A DNA stretch of 64,000 nt from Mucilaginibacter rubeus (GTDB lineage Bacteria > Bacteroidota > Bacteroidia > Sphingobacteriales > Sphingobacteriaceae): positions 5,146,001-5,210,000 of the forward strand of contig NZ_CP043450.1 of NCBI RefSeq assembly GCF_003286415.2, written 5' to 3'. Shown here in pieces: positions 18,862-27,588 of this stretch (position 1 is the first letter of the stretch; every line of letters begins with the position of its first letter). Under the pieces are notes generated by a model that was not told the origin of the DNA, made no database searches, and saw nothing but the letters and a program-made list of their open reading frames with translations. The position numbers were made by a program, and so were the translations under genes.

Positions 18862-19440
18862 TTATTGTGTCGCTTTTTCATCCACATGGAATATGCCCGT
18901 ACTACTTTTAAAGGAAGGATTTAATAGCTTGTCATCGCTTTCAAAGGTATCGCCGTTCATGACATTGCCTCCGCTAAGGGTGGCTTGTACCGGTTTATTG
19001 GAGTAAACACGTTTGGTTACCTGGTCCCAAAATAATTCTTTTGATTTAAAGGTTTCGCCTTTGGCATTGGTTGCAACCACGTTGCCATGAAATTCTATGA
19101 GCTTTTCCTTCTCCCGCTGAATGCCGGTATCGGCAATGATATTTCCCGCAAAATCGCCTGTAGCCCGATCATAATAATCGATCTTGACACCTTTAGGCAT
19201 AATTTTATAAGGCTTCTTGATCTGGTACTCAACCATAAGCGGCGCCGTAAGATGGATCTCTACTTTGGTCGAATCGCTCATGATCACATCGAGCCCGGTA
19301 GTGCGCTGGGCTACGGTATCAACTTCATTAGCCGATATTTCCCTAACTTTTTTCAGATCGTTTTCGCACGAGGACAGGAAAGCCGCCAATGGCAACAATA
19401 ACAGGCATAGTGCCGGTATGTTAACTGCAGGGCGGCTCAT
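18862..19440 (-). CDS. lptC: LPS export ABC transporter periplasmic protein LptC
   Basis: 192 residues. A lipoprotein-like N-terminus ends in LSSC with Cys near residue 25, which differs from the membrane-anchored proteobacterial LptC. The LptC beta-jellyroll is seen in GLDVIMSDSTKVEIHLTAPLMVEYQ, PKGVKIDYYD and LIEFHGNVVATNAKGETFKS. LptC receives LPS from LptBFG and hands it to the LptA bridge. It starts 9 bp after the stop of the porin-like gene and precedes the PpiD-like gene. Confidence 0.9.
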   Translation of the reverse strand: MSRPAVNIPALCLLLLPLAAFLSSCENDLKKVREISANEVDTVAQRTTGLDVIMSDSTKVEIHLTAPLMVEYQIKKPYKIMPKGVKIDYYDRATGDFAGNIIADTGIQREKEKLIEFHGNVVATNAKGETFKSKELFWDQVTKRVYSNKPVQATLSGGNVMNGDTFESDDKLLNPSFKSSTGIFHVDEKATQ

Positions 19441-19449
19441 GACAGCGAA

Positions 19450-20772
19450 TTAGTCAAATTTATACTTGGTAAACCACTTATCGTTAAGCGTAAAGCCAAG
19501 GTGGATGTTAACGTAGTTTTCTTTAACCAAACCATTAACCAATGAACCTCGCTGACCAACTTCTGCAGCGATGTTGATTTTGTAGTAACTACCATTGTTT
19601 GAGCGAAGCGGTAAGCCTAAACCAATAGTACCGGCATACCTTTTAATGGTGCGGCCATTGATGTGCATATAGGTTTCATCATAAAGAGCGCCTAAACGGT
19701 AATCAACAGTGGCAAGGTAGTTTCTGATGGTTGAGATATTAGGTGTATATGAACCACCAATATTGAATGTTTTGCTATCCTGTAAGCCCTGGTTTACACC
19801 GGCAATTGACAAATCAGACCATTTACCCATCGAGTAATCGGCACCAACAAGAAACTTGCCGTCGTTTTGAAAAGAGATACCAAACCTGTTGATCTGCGGT
19901 AGTTTCAGTTTTGATTTTGGGCCGGTTGTACTCACCACACTATCGGCAGCTATGTCCTGATTACCGTTGGCATCATTAAAATACTGGCTAACAACAAAGC
20001 TGCTTTGCGTATGCAGCTTTGTACCTGCCGAAGCCGAATAGCCAAAAACCAGGTGTTTTGTTTCAGAAAAATCAAATGAATATTGCAAACCGTAATCGTA
20101 GTTGATACCACCAATGGCATTGCTCGATTCAATTTTTGAATTTATTGCACCTGCAAGATTAGGGATTTCGGTGGTGGCAATATCCTTGATATTACCAAAT
20201 ATGTATGACACGTTTGCGCCTAATAGCAAGTGCTTGCCTATACCAAAACCATATCCAAAATACGCTTTTGATAAGCTACCATCACCGCTGTAGCTGTAAT
20301 TGGTTACGTTGGTATCAGCAGGCGAGCCTGAATTTCCCATTTTATTAACCGTTCTTTTATAGTTGTAACCACGCTCACTGTATGGCAACAAACCAAAGCT
20401 TAATGCCGAACGCTTTGATGTAGGGATAGCGAACGCGATATGATTAAGCCTGAAATTGCTATTTTTTTGACTTGCCGCGCCTGTTTGATTCAGTGTTAAA
20501 AAGTTTGCATACAAGCCCACATCAATAGTGGTAAGGTTAACCGCACCATATGATGCCGGGTTTATAACATTGATGTTATTGAAAAAACCTATTTTGTTGG
20601 TAGCAACAGCTATACCGCCCATACCTATATTCTGGCCCATGAGTTGAGGATCAATATCGCCAATACCGTAACGTGAATATGGAGAGCTTGAAGTTGCCGT
20701 TGATTGCGCGTGTGCAGAAAAAGCGGCAACAGCCAATAAAAGTGTTATAAAAAACCGGGTATATTTAATCAT
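19450..20772 (-). CDS. FadL/porin-like outer-membrane protein, function unknown
   Basis: 440 residues with signal peptide MIKYTRFFITLLLAVAAFSAHA. The N-terminus of the mature protein, SSPYSRYGIGDIDPQLMGQN, and NNINVINPASYGAV strongly resemble a conserved Bacteroidota barrel family placed beside coaX and lptC. Barrel strands continue to the end, which closes with aromatic-rich FTLNDKWFTKYKFD. Its ATG overlaps the coaX stop by 8 bp, so the two genes are translationally coupled. No substrate is known. Confidence 0.82.
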   Translation of the reverse strand: MIKYTRFFITLLLAVAAFSAHAQSTATSSSPYSRYGIGDIDPQLMGQNIGMGGIAVATNKIGFFNNINVINPASYGAVNLTTIDVGLYANFLTLNQTGAASQKNSNFRLNHIAFAIPTSKRSALSFGLLPYSERGYNYKRTVNKMGNSGSPADTNVTNYSYSGDGSLSKAYFGYGFGIGKHLLLGANVSYIFGNIKDIATTEIPNLAGAINSKIESSNAIGGINYDYGLQYSFDFSETKHLVFGYSASAGTKLHTQSSFVVSQYFNDANGNQDIAADSVVSTTGPKSKLKLPQINRFGISFQNDGKFLVGADYSMGKWSDLSIAGVNQGLQDSKTFNIGGSYTPNISTIRNYLATVDYRLGALYDETYMHINGRTIKRYAGTIGLGLPLRSNNGSYYKINIAAEVGQRGSLVNGLVKENYVNIHLGFTLNDKWFTKYKFD

Positions 20773-21508
20773 TATGCTTTTGTATAGCTGCGTTTAATCC
20801 TTTTAAAACCAAATATGGTTCAATTTTTATGTAGCGGGCAAAGATGCTATTTTTCAATAGAGTATCAAAAAAAATGCTGTCGCCCCCGCTTAGTATAATG
20901 TTCAGTTGCTCCCCGCCGGTTTTATAACTTTCAATAAAACCGGTAAGCTCATATTTTATTCCGTTTTGTACTCCCGAACGGATGGCGGTTGTTGTATTAT
21001 TACCGTATGCTGTATCAAAATCAGCGTCGGCCTCAATAAGCGGCAAACCTGCCGTATAATGATTCAAAGCCTTATAACGCATATTTAAGCCCGGCGATAT
21101 ACTCCCGCCAAAATAATTCCCTTCGGCATCAACACCATCATAAGTAATGGCCGTACCGCCGGTTATTACCAGGCTGTTTTGCCCCGGGAACATGTGATAT
21201 GCGCCTATAACAGCCGCCAGCCTATCGGGCCCAAGGGTTTCGGGGGTTAAATAATGGTTATTTATTCCGCTGGTCATTACTGTATTAAACTGAATCAGCG
21301 GGATTTTTTGCCCCAGTACGACCTGCCAGGCTTCTTTACTTTTTTTTACCGATGATACAATTGCCTTAACAGGGTTGTATTTGCTAAGTAAAACATCAAG
21401 AGCCGGCTCGTCAATGGTTTCATATTGGTTCGCCTCGAGCATTACATCCAGTTTAAAAACCGCGATTTTTATGAGGGTATTACCAATATCGATAACCAAA
21501 CTGGTCAT
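20765..21508 (-). CDS. coaX: type III pantothenate kinase
   Basis: 247 residues, normal for CoaX, which phosphorylates pantothenate in the first step of coenzyme A synthesis. The ASKHA-fold phosphate motif is DIGNTLIK at residues 6-13. Other family motifs are TPETLGPDRLAAVIGA, VITGGTAITYDGVD and FGGSISPGLNMRYKAL. Its ATG overlaps the purQ stop by one base (TGATG) and its stop overlaps the next gene by 8 bp, so purQ, coaX and the porin-like gene form a tightly packed operon. Confidence 0.95.
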   Translation of the reverse strand: MTSLVIDIGNTLIKIAVFKLDVMLEANQYETIDEPALDVLLSKYNPVKAIVSSVKKSKEAWQVVLGQKIPLIQFNTVMTSGINNHYLTPETLGPDRLAAVIGAYHMFPGQNSLVITGGTAITYDGVDAEGNYFGGSISPGLNMRYKALNHYTAGLPLIEADADFDTAYGNNTTTAIRSGVQNGIKYELTGFIESYKTGGEQLNIILSGGDSIFFDTLLKNSIFARYIKIEPYLVLKGLNAAIQKHND

Positions 21509-22200
21509 CAGGCCCTAACTATTGATAATATTGATTCAAAAATAGCTAAACCATCCTCGTTGGCTAACAAACCATCGGCAGCACGCTCAGGGTGCGGCAT
21601 TAAGCCAAACACATTCCTGGTTAGGTTGGTTACGCCAGCTATGTTTTCCAATGATCCGTTAGGGTTTGAATCGGCGGTGATATTACCGGCCTCATCGCAA
21701 TACCTGAACATTACCTGGTCATTATCATTAAGGGCTTTAATTACATCGGCATCGGCAAAGTAATTACCTTCACCATGCGCAATCGGGATCCTTAATGGTT
21801 GCTGAGGATCAAGTTGCGCTGTAAGCAGCGACTGTGATGTTTGCGGTTTTAAGTAAATGTTGCGGCAAATGAATTTGCGGTTGGTGTTGTGCAATAAAGC
21901 ACCTGGCAACAAACCAGCTTCGGTCAGGATCTGGAAGCCATTGCAAATACCCATCACATAACCACCTTTTGCGGCAAACTGGATCACCTCCTGCATAATT
22001 GGCGAAAAACGGGAAATAGCGCCTGAACGCAGGTAATCGCCAAATGAAAAACCACCGGGTAAAACAACAAAGTCAACACCTTGCAAATCATGGTCTTTAT
22101 GCCATAACCTTACTACTTGCTGACCCATTACTTTCTCTAATACATAAATGATATCTTCATCACAATTAGAACCGGGAAATATAACTACTCCAAACTTCAT
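21508..22200 (-). CDS. purQ: phosphoribosylformylglycinamidine synthase subunit PurQ
   Basis: 230 residues. This is the glutaminase subunit that supplies ammonia to PurL in the fourth step of purine synthesis. The class I amidotransferase nucleophile is C86 in GYVMGICNGFQIL; the His-Glu pair is in LMPHPERAAD near the C-terminus. VVIFPGSNCDEDI at the start and IPIAHGEGNYF are PurQ-specific. purL and purS are not adjacent. It is first in the minus-strand operon leading to coaX and lptC. Confidence 0.95.
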   Translation of the reverse strand: MKFGVVIFPGSNCDEDIIYVLEKVMGQQVVRLWHKDHDLQGVDFVVLPGGFSFGDYLRSGAISRFSPIMQEVIQFAAKGGYVMGICNGFQILTEAGLLPGALLHNTNRKFICRNIYLKPQTSQSLLTAQLDPQQPLRIPIAHGEGNYFADADVIKALNDNDQVMFRYCDEAGNITADSNPNGSLENIAGVTNLTRNVFGLMPHPERAADGLLANEDGLAIFESILSIVRA

Positions 22201-22300
22201 CAGAATTATTTTTTAAAATGGGTTGAACCTAAATAGCTAATTATTATAGTTTCAGGCTACAAAACTAACATAACCGCCGAAATAAGGACGAATGTAAAAG

Positions 22301-23287
22301 TTAAAATTTGTTAAACTGAAAGTAAATGATGCTGATAAACAACAGTAAATACAGTATTTCATAAAACCAGCGCTTTGTTGCATACAAAAAATAATAGGCA
22401 AAAAACACCGTTGCGGGTACCGCGCAAAGCAAAAAATGGCTCAGGCGAAACTCTGAATTAAGATAAAATGAAAGCGCCGTAGTCAGAAAAATAAAAAACA
22501 ACAACTGAAATGTTTTGCGGATCTGTACGTAACTTTTAAAGAAATTTTGCTGCAGTTTAAAAAAACACAACACCAATATCAAAATAACCGGTGCCAGCAA
22601 AAGGTAGTTATAAGAGTTTATGCTGATATGATCCGGAAACTTTTTACCTAAAGGCAGCCAGATATGTGTAAAGCGGGGCAGCATATCGTTCAGGAAATAG
22701 ATAACCGCCAGGAAAAAGAATACCGTTACATAGCCCAGTATCGAAATCACCCACTCCCGCCAGTTAAACGGACGGTACACGATAAGCGCGACCCAGATAG
22801 CTAAAAACAAATAAATAAACGGGAAATACACAAGCGAGCCCACCGCTACAATCATGCCCACATCATAAGTAGCCGATTTAACATCCTCCCCCTTATAAAG
22901 GTTGAATAATTTAAATAGCATCCAGATGAGCAGGAAATTACAAATGAGCGGGGCGCTTAGCGTTAAAAAAGGTGTGAACAGTCCCGACAGCGTAATATAC
23001 ATTAGCGCGGGTAAAAATGTGGGCTTGCCTAATAAGTTGTGGTGATTGATGAGTGAATTAAGCAATAATGCTTGCGCGAATACAAGTCCGCCCGCGATTA
23101 TCACATTCAACAGGGGCGAAAACGCGTATTCATATTTTACCGGGACCAGCAGCCGGGCAAATGGTTCAACAAAAATAAATTCAACCTTTTCGGGGACTTG
23201 TGCCATATAACCCACCCGGAGCACGAACAGCAAAATAGCCAGCCATAAAATATTAAGGGGGTTATAGTTCCGGAAAAGATTGATCAT
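22301..23287 (-). CDS. DUF6427-like polytopic membrane protein
   Basis: 328 residues from ATG 23287 (MINLFRNYNPLNILWLAILL); nine further upstream codons are open but lack family support. About eight to nine membrane spans are visible, for example YLFLAIWVALIVYRPFNWRE, YVTVFFFLAVIYFLNDMLP and LLFFIFLTTALSFYL. The motif ALIVYRPFNWREWVIS is typical of a Bacteroidota family annotated DUF6427. Function unknown. The neighbouring glycosyltransferase gene is 60 bp upstream on the same strand. Confidence 0.78.
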   Translation of the reverse strand: MINLFRNYNPLNILWLAILLFVLRVGYMAQVPEKVEFIFVEPFARLLVPVKYEYAFSPLLNVIIAGGLVFAQALLLNSLINHHNLLGKPTFLPALMYITLSGLFTPFLTLSAPLICNFLLIWMLFKLFNLYKGEDVKSATYDVGMIVAVGSLVYFPFIYLFLAIWVALIVYRPFNWREWVISILGYVTVFFFLAVIYFLNDMLPRFTHIWLPLGKKFPDHISINSYNYLLLAPVILILVLCFFKLQQNFFKSYVQIRKTFQLLFFIFLTTALSFYLNSEFRLSHFLLCAVPATVFFAYYFLYATKRWFYEILYLLLFISIIYFQFNKF

Positions 23288-23347
23288 ATTATGCGGCCGT
23301 ATTTGCGGTTGCAAAATTAGCAGAAAAACAGCTTACGTTGCAATGCT

Positions 23348-24340
23348 TTAAACTCTTGCGTATTGCTTTACCAGTTTATCAACAATAGCGGCTGTTTCGT
23401 CAGGAAAATCAACGATGATTTTTTTGCTGTCGTTTATCCAATTACTTAAATGGCCGTTGAATTTTTCATTGATTTCACTCACCACCGGAACGCCCAGTTT
23501 AGACGCCGAAAGCGCGTTGCATTGCTGCTCATATTGCCCTTTCATGGGTATCATCATTACCTTCTTTTGTAAAAACAAAGCTTCGGCAGGGCCTTCAAAG
23601 CCACCGCCGGTAAGCAAGCCGGTGCAGCTGGCCAAACTTTTATTGAAAGCCTCATTATTTACCGGGAAGATCTCCACGTTACCAGACTGATAGGCTTGTT
23701 TTTGCCGTTTTGAAAACACCTGCCATTTAACCTCTTTTTGTGTACTCAGGTACTTCAGCAGGGTTTTATCGTCATATGCCGGTAAATAAACGGTATAATG
23801 CCCCAGATCAGAAGTTTCCATCTGCCTGATCTCGCTGCGGATCACGGGCGTATTGATAAAAGTATCATAACGCTCAAAATGGAACCCTACATGATAAGTA
23901 GTAGGTGAATAGTTTTTTAAAAGCCATTGCGCAAAAGGGTCCTTTTTTTCGGGCCTCGGCGTATTGGGTGAAACAAATGAACACTGATGGCTTAATGAAA
24001 CAGACGGCACGCCTTTTAATTTGCAGGCCCAGGCACTTACAGGTTCAAAATCGTTGATGATAAGATCATACTGTTTCAGGGGGAGGCTCCGCAAATCGCG
24101 TTGAAACTGGCGCAGGTTCATGATTTTCCAGGTGGCCCAGTTATCTACGCCACCATTAGTGCCAAATACAAAACTTACGCCATGAAACTTATATTTCAGG
24201 GGCTGAGATAACGAGACTTCCGCTTCGGTGCCGCTCACCAGCAGATCAACTTCACCGTATTGTTGCAGCAGGGGCACAATTTCCCTTGCCCGGCTGATAT
24301 GGCCATTACCTGTTCCCTGTATACCAAACAGTATCTTCAT
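23348..24340 (-). CDS. MGT/GT28-like glycosyltransferase
   Basis: 330 residues, cytoplasmic, GT-B fold. The acceptor half starts MKILFGIQGTGNGHISRARE, with the glycine-rich GNGHISRA seen in UDP-sugar transferases of the GT1/GT28 group. The donor-binding half has LTGGGFEGPAEALFLQKKVM and IPMKGQYEQQCNA, matching the P-loop-like donor motif of that group. Acceptor unknown; similar genes are annotated as UDP-glucuronosyltransferase-like. It is 123 bp downstream of the LpxH-like gene, so a lipid or envelope acceptor is plausible but only by context. Confidence 0.82.
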   Translation of the reverse strand: MKILFGIQGTGNGHISRAREIVPLLQQYGEVDLLVSGTEAEVSLSQPLKYKFHGVSFVFGTNGGVDNWATWKIMNLRQFQRDLRSLPLKQYDLIINDFEPVSAWACKLKGVPSVSLSHQCSFVSPNTPRPEKKDPFAQWLLKNYSPTTYHVGFHFERYDTFINTPVIRSEIRQMETSDLGHYTVYLPAYDDKTLLKYLSTQKEVKWQVFSKRQKQAYQSGNVEIFPVNNEAFNKSLASCTGLLTGGGFEGPAEALFLQKKVMMIPMKGQYEQQCNALSASKLGVPVVSEINEKFNGHLSNWINDSKKIIVDFPDETAAIVDKLVKQYARV

Positions 24341-24463
24341 TAAAATAATTTCTTTTCAAAAAGGATGATGATTGCGCGGCACAGGTGTAGCAGACGTGCT
24401 GGTTTACCTCCGTCAATATTCAGGGCGTTAATTTAGTAAAGAAAAATGTTTTCGCCGTGTAAT

Positions 24464-25318
24464 TTAATCGTGTTCGTGCTTAAAACGCTCCAGCAGGTTT
24501 TTAACATCAAGCATGGCGTTCAAATCTTCCGAATCGGTTTTATCTTCTTCATCCGCATCGGTATTGAAATCATCAGGCTTATACCTGAATACTTCCCACT
24601 TTCCGTCGTTATACTCCAGTGCACTCAGGCTTTCTACCCAATCGCCAGAGTTTAGATAAAGTACCGAACCGTTATTTTGGGTTGATGTAATTTCCCTGAT
24701 CTCGGCGTGGTGAATGTGGCCACAAATTACATAGCTGTATTGCTTATCAACAGCCAGGTCGGCCGCGGTTTGTTCAAACTGGTTTATGAATTTTACAGCC
24801 TCTTTAAAACTGGCTTTCACCTTTTGCGAAAAGCTCATTTTCTGCCTGCCAATAGCTGTCAGGAACCAGTTCACAAAACTGTTAATCAAAATAAGCGTAT
24901 CATAACCCACCGCACCCAGTTTGGCAAGCCATTTAGAGTGCTGCATGGTAACGTCAAACACGTCCCCGTGAAAAATCCAGGCTTTTTTTCCGTCGATATT
25001 GAGCACAAGTTTATCAAGCAGCTGAAAAGTGCCCATGTTAAAATCGGTAAACTTCCGCAGCATTTCGTCATGGTTGCCGGTTAAATAATAAACCGGGATA
25101 CCATCAGTAACAAACTTGAGGATACGGCGCACCACTTTCATGTGTGCTTCGGGCCAGTACGATTTACTAAATTGCCAAATATCAATAATATCGCCGTTCA
25201 GGATAAGGATTTTGGGCTTGATGCTTTTTAAATATTTAAGCAATTCTTTTGCGTGACAGCCGTAAGTACCAAGGTGCACATCAGATATTACTACAATATC
25301 AACTTCGCGTTTTGCCAT
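24464..25318 (-). CDS. UDP-2,3-diacylglucosamine diphosphatase-like metallophosphoesterase
   Basis: 284 residues. The calcineurin-type metal motifs are complete: D13 and H15 in ISDVHLG, GD in LILNGDIIDIW, GNHD in YLTGNHDEMLR, WIFHGDVFD, and the C-terminal ICGHIHHAEI. This set and the VMQHSKWLAKLG-like helix (MQHSKWLAKLG) match LpxH-type enzymes that cleave UDP-2,3-diacylglucosamine to lipid X in lipid A synthesis. It is about 40 residues longer than E. coli LpxH, with an acidic C-terminal tail rich in D and E. It could instead act on another phosphoester. Confidence 0.82.
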   Translation of the reverse strand: MAKREVDIVVISDVHLGTYGCHAKELLKYLKSIKPKILILNGDIIDIWQFSKSYWPEAHMKVVRRILKFVTDGIPVYYLTGNHDEMLRKFTDFNMGTFQLLDKLVLNIDGKKAWIFHGDVFDVTMQHSKWLAKLGAVGYDTLILINSFVNWFLTAIGRQKMSFSQKVKASFKEAVKFINQFEQTAADLAVDKQYSYVICGHIHHAEIREITSTQNNGSVLYLNSGDWVESLSALEYNDGKWEVFRYKPDDFNTDADEEDKTDSEDLNAMLDVKNLLERFKHEHD

Positions 25319-25394
25319 TAAATTAAGGGGCTATTTTACAGGCCGGCATGATTTGGTTAGCCGGAAAAACAATATGTTATTAATAAAGCAACGA

Positions 25395-25505
25395 TTACTC
25401 GTCGTCCTCATCTTCGTTAACTGTCAATTCATATGGACTTGCGTAGAAGCAGCCGACAAGTATCAGCAACCCTATAACTACCAAATAAGCATACTCAAAA
25501 TTCAT
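25395..25505 (-). CDS. small single-span membrane protein (36 aa), hypothetical
   Basis: A 36-codon ORF in the 257 bp between the LpxH-like and DinB genes. It begins MNFEYAYLVVIGLLILVGCF and continues to an acidic end NEDEDDE. The hydrophobic core (residues about 6-22) is long enough for one membrane span and the charged tail is compositionally sharp, both unlike random sequence. It is on the same strand as its neighbours. No homologue is recognised and translation is unproven; an overlapping 70-residue plus-strand frame is less convincing. Confidence 0.5.
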   Translation of the reverse strand: MNFEYAYLVVIGLLILVGCFYASPYELTVNEDEDDE

Positions 25506-25575
25506 TACAAAGATTTTTACAAATGTCTGAAATCTAACATTATCCTACTGTTAAGACTACATTAAATGTAAAAGG

Positions 25576-26109
25576 TTACTTTGCTGCGCTAAATTTATTT
25601 TTTATCCTGTCGAGCTGTTTTAAGTGGTGCTGTAAATGGATGCGGATAAACTTAAACCATTGTTTGGCATTAAGCATACCCAGGCGGGGATGTTTGTATT
25701 TATTGGCCGGCGAAGAACCTGCAATAAGCGGCATGGTAGTGTCAACCCGTTTACGGCATTTTATGATCAGGTTTTTAGCATCTTCCTTACTGATTTTATT
25801 GGCAGCCATTTTATCGCTTACCGTATTAGGAACGGTTGTTTTAACGGGCGGAAACTTACCCAGCAGCAGCAAGATCCTACCTTCCCAGTTAATGCCTTTT
25901 TTGGTGGGCTCGCAATTACCATGCGTACAACGTTCAAGCGCTATTGATGAACCAAGCGTAGCCTGCATAATGTGACTATACACCTCCGCAAACGACCAGC
26001 CGCCGTTTGGCGGAGTAACATCAAACAACTCATCGGGTATGATATCCAGTTGTTTGCGGTATTCATCAAGGGCTGCATCAATAGCTTTACGTTCTTTGGC
26101 AATACTCAT
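25576..26109 (-). CDS. DinB/YfiT-like four-helix bundle protein
   Basis: 177 residues. The DinB-like metal-binding fold is suggested by three histidines: EVYSHIMQA near residue 46, later HPRLG and the C-terminal IRIHLQHHLKQLDRI. Family members are nickel- or zinc-binding, often thiol-dependent transferases. The N-terminus reads ALDEYRKQLDIIPDELFDV. Its ATG overlaps the stop of the YjjG-like gene by 4 bp on the minus strand, so it is translated after it. Confidence 0.82.
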   Translation of the reverse strand: MSIAKERKAIDAALDEYRKQLDIIPDELFDVTPPNGGWSFAEVYSHIMQATLGSSIALERCTHGNCEPTKKGINWEGRILLLLGKFPPVKTTVPNTVSDKMAANKISKEDAKNLIIKCRKRVDTTMPLIAGSSPANKYKHPRLGMLNAKQWFKFIRIHLQHHLKQLDRIKNKFSAAK

Positions 26110-26801
26110 AAAAGTAAAGTTAACTCTTTTAAATGAGCAATCTGCACGGTTACATCATCCGGCTTTTCGAGGTTAAAAGGGTTAAAATAAATGGCGTCCA
26201 TACCAAAATTCAACGCCCCGCGAATATCGGCCTCTATGCTATCCCCTATCATTACGCTTTCGGCTTTTGACGCGCCAGCCAGGTCAAGCGCATACTGAAA
26301 TATCGCTTTATCGGGTTTATTGACACCTATATCTTCAGAAATGATGATGTTTTGAAAATATTTTGCAAGATCTGTTCCAGCGATTTTTATGCGGGTTGAA
26401 TCTTTAAATCCATTTGAGATCAGGTGCAGGATATACTTCGATTGCAGGTATTGCAAGGTTTCGTGCGCGTGCGGAAACAGGTTGGTTTTAGTAGGGCAAA
26501 GTTTTACGTACTCATCCTCAAAATCAAGCGGCATCAGGTCGGGGTGCAGGCCAAGATCAATAAAAGTTGACTTGAAACGGGCTTCGCGCAATTCATCTTT
26601 GGTGATCTCTCCAACATGGTATTGCGCCCAAAGCCGGTGATTATTGCGGGTATAAGTTTCAATAAACAATTCGGCAGATTGCAGCCCTATCTCACCAAGT
26701 TGATGGATAACATATAACTCCTGCAAAGCTTCCTCAGCATTTTTATCAAAATCCCAAATGGTATGGTCAAGGTCAAAGAAGATGTGTTTATATTGTTTCA
26801 T
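26106..26801 (-). CDS. YjjG family noncanonical pyrimidine nucleotidase (HAD hydrolase)
   Basis: 231 residues, HAD superfamily IA. The nucleophile motif is FFDLDHTIWDFDKN with D10 and D12; motif II is LHLISNGFKD and motifs III/IV are KPDKAIFQYAL and VMIGDSIEADIRGAL. The extended DHTIWDF form with Trp is typical of the YjjG group, which dephosphorylates noncanonical pyrimidine nucleotides. It precedes and overlaps the DinB gene. The region upstream of its start is a palindromic word-repeat element (26802-26932). Confidence 0.88.
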   Translation of the reverse strand: MKQYKHIFFDLDHTIWDFDKNAEEALQELYVIHQLGEIGLQSAELFIETYTRNNHRLWAQYHVGEITKDELREARFKSTFIDLGLHPDLMPLDFEDEYVKLCPTKTNLFPHAHETLQYLQSKYILHLISNGFKDSTRIKIAGTDLAKYFQNIIISEDIGVNKPDKAIFQYALDLAGASKAESVMIGDSIEADIRGALNFGMDAIYFNPFNLEKPDDVTVQIAHLKELTLLL

Positions 26802-26932
26802 ATCGGATTTCGGATGTTCGATTTCGGATTTGTTTAATTCCTTGATTTAAAATCGAAAGTCCAAAATTAAAAAATCTTAATTGCTAAATCCGAAATCCAA
26901 ATTCCGAAATTTGAATTCCAAATAAATCAGCA
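26802..26932. repeat. word-palindrome element A (ATTTCGGATT type)
   Basis: The left half repeats TTTCGGAT (ATCGGATTTCGGAT at 26802-26815, ATTTCGGATTT at 26821-26831). The right half carries its reverse complement AAATCCGAAAT at 26886-26896 and a variant ATTCCGAAATTT at 26901-26912. RNA from either strand would fold into an imperfect long hairpin. The word also occurs singly at 43140-43172. Confidence 0.8.
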
Positions 26933-26933
26933 A

Positions 26934-27512
26934 CTACAATAGCTTCTTGTATTGCTGCTTAAATGATGATAATGGCACTATTACTGATTTATGTGTACCA
27001 TTTTTATAAAGAAACAAAAACACGACATGGTCATAGTTTAAGAAGTTTTTCAATACATCTATCTGACTATTACCTTCTTTATCATTCGCATAACCATTAA
27101 CCATTCTGGCGGTACAGTCGCTATCATCACATTTCTCAAATTTCAATCTTGCCGTTAAGCCTTTCTCAATCTGTATATTAAACTCCCCTGCTGAATTTTT
27201 TACGGTACGGGCAAAGGTTATAAAAATGCCGTTGGCTTGATTTATATCGCTCGGTATGATGACGGATATAAATGCGGGCCGGGCAACTGATTTATTTTTG
27301 GCTACCGTCATTGTCAAATATTCTGCTGCTCCATCATAATCAAACGGCACATCTAAAAACATAATTGAGCCTTTAGCTTCTGTTTGAACGTCCCAGGTGA
27401 GTTTCTTTTGCACGAGGTTTGCAATGTCCTGAAGGCTTTTGCTTTTACCCTGAGCATCACAAGTACTGACAAAACAAACAACAATAATTATAAACGCGAA
27501 AATAGGTTTCAT
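26934..27512 (-). CDS. exported protein of unknown function
   Basis: 192 residues with signal peptide MKPIFAFIIIVVCFVSTCDA. The mature part is mixed alpha/beta with no motif I recognise; notable stretches are LTARLKFEKCDDSDCTARMV, with a possible disulphide pair, and FLNYDHVVFLFLYKNGTHKS. The pattern VIIPSDINQANGIFITFA-and-CDDSDC resembles Bacteroidota periplasmic proteins related to invasion-associated locus B (IalB), but this is only an impression. It stands between upp (77 bp upstream) and repeat element A. Confidence 0.6.
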   Translation of the reverse strand: MKPIFAFIIIVVCFVSTCDAQGKSKSLQDIANLVQKKLTWDVQTEAKGSIMFLDVPFDYDGAAEYLTMTVAKNKSVARPAFISVIIPSDINQANGIFITFARTVKNSAGEFNIQIEKGLTARLKFEKCDDSDCTARMVNGYANDKEGNSQIDVLKNFLNYDHVVFLFLYKNGTHKSVIVPLSSFKQQYKKLL

Positions 27513-27588
27513 GAAGATTTAGGCATAAGATCAATATAATGGAAAACAAAATACGATTAAACAGCAATATTAAACTCTAAAATCAAAC

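Noticed and set aside
25353..25565. 70-residue plus-strand ORF between the LpxH-like and DinB genes
   Set aside because: Opposite strand to its neighbours, no family character, and the minus-strand 36-residue ORF explains the coding signal better.
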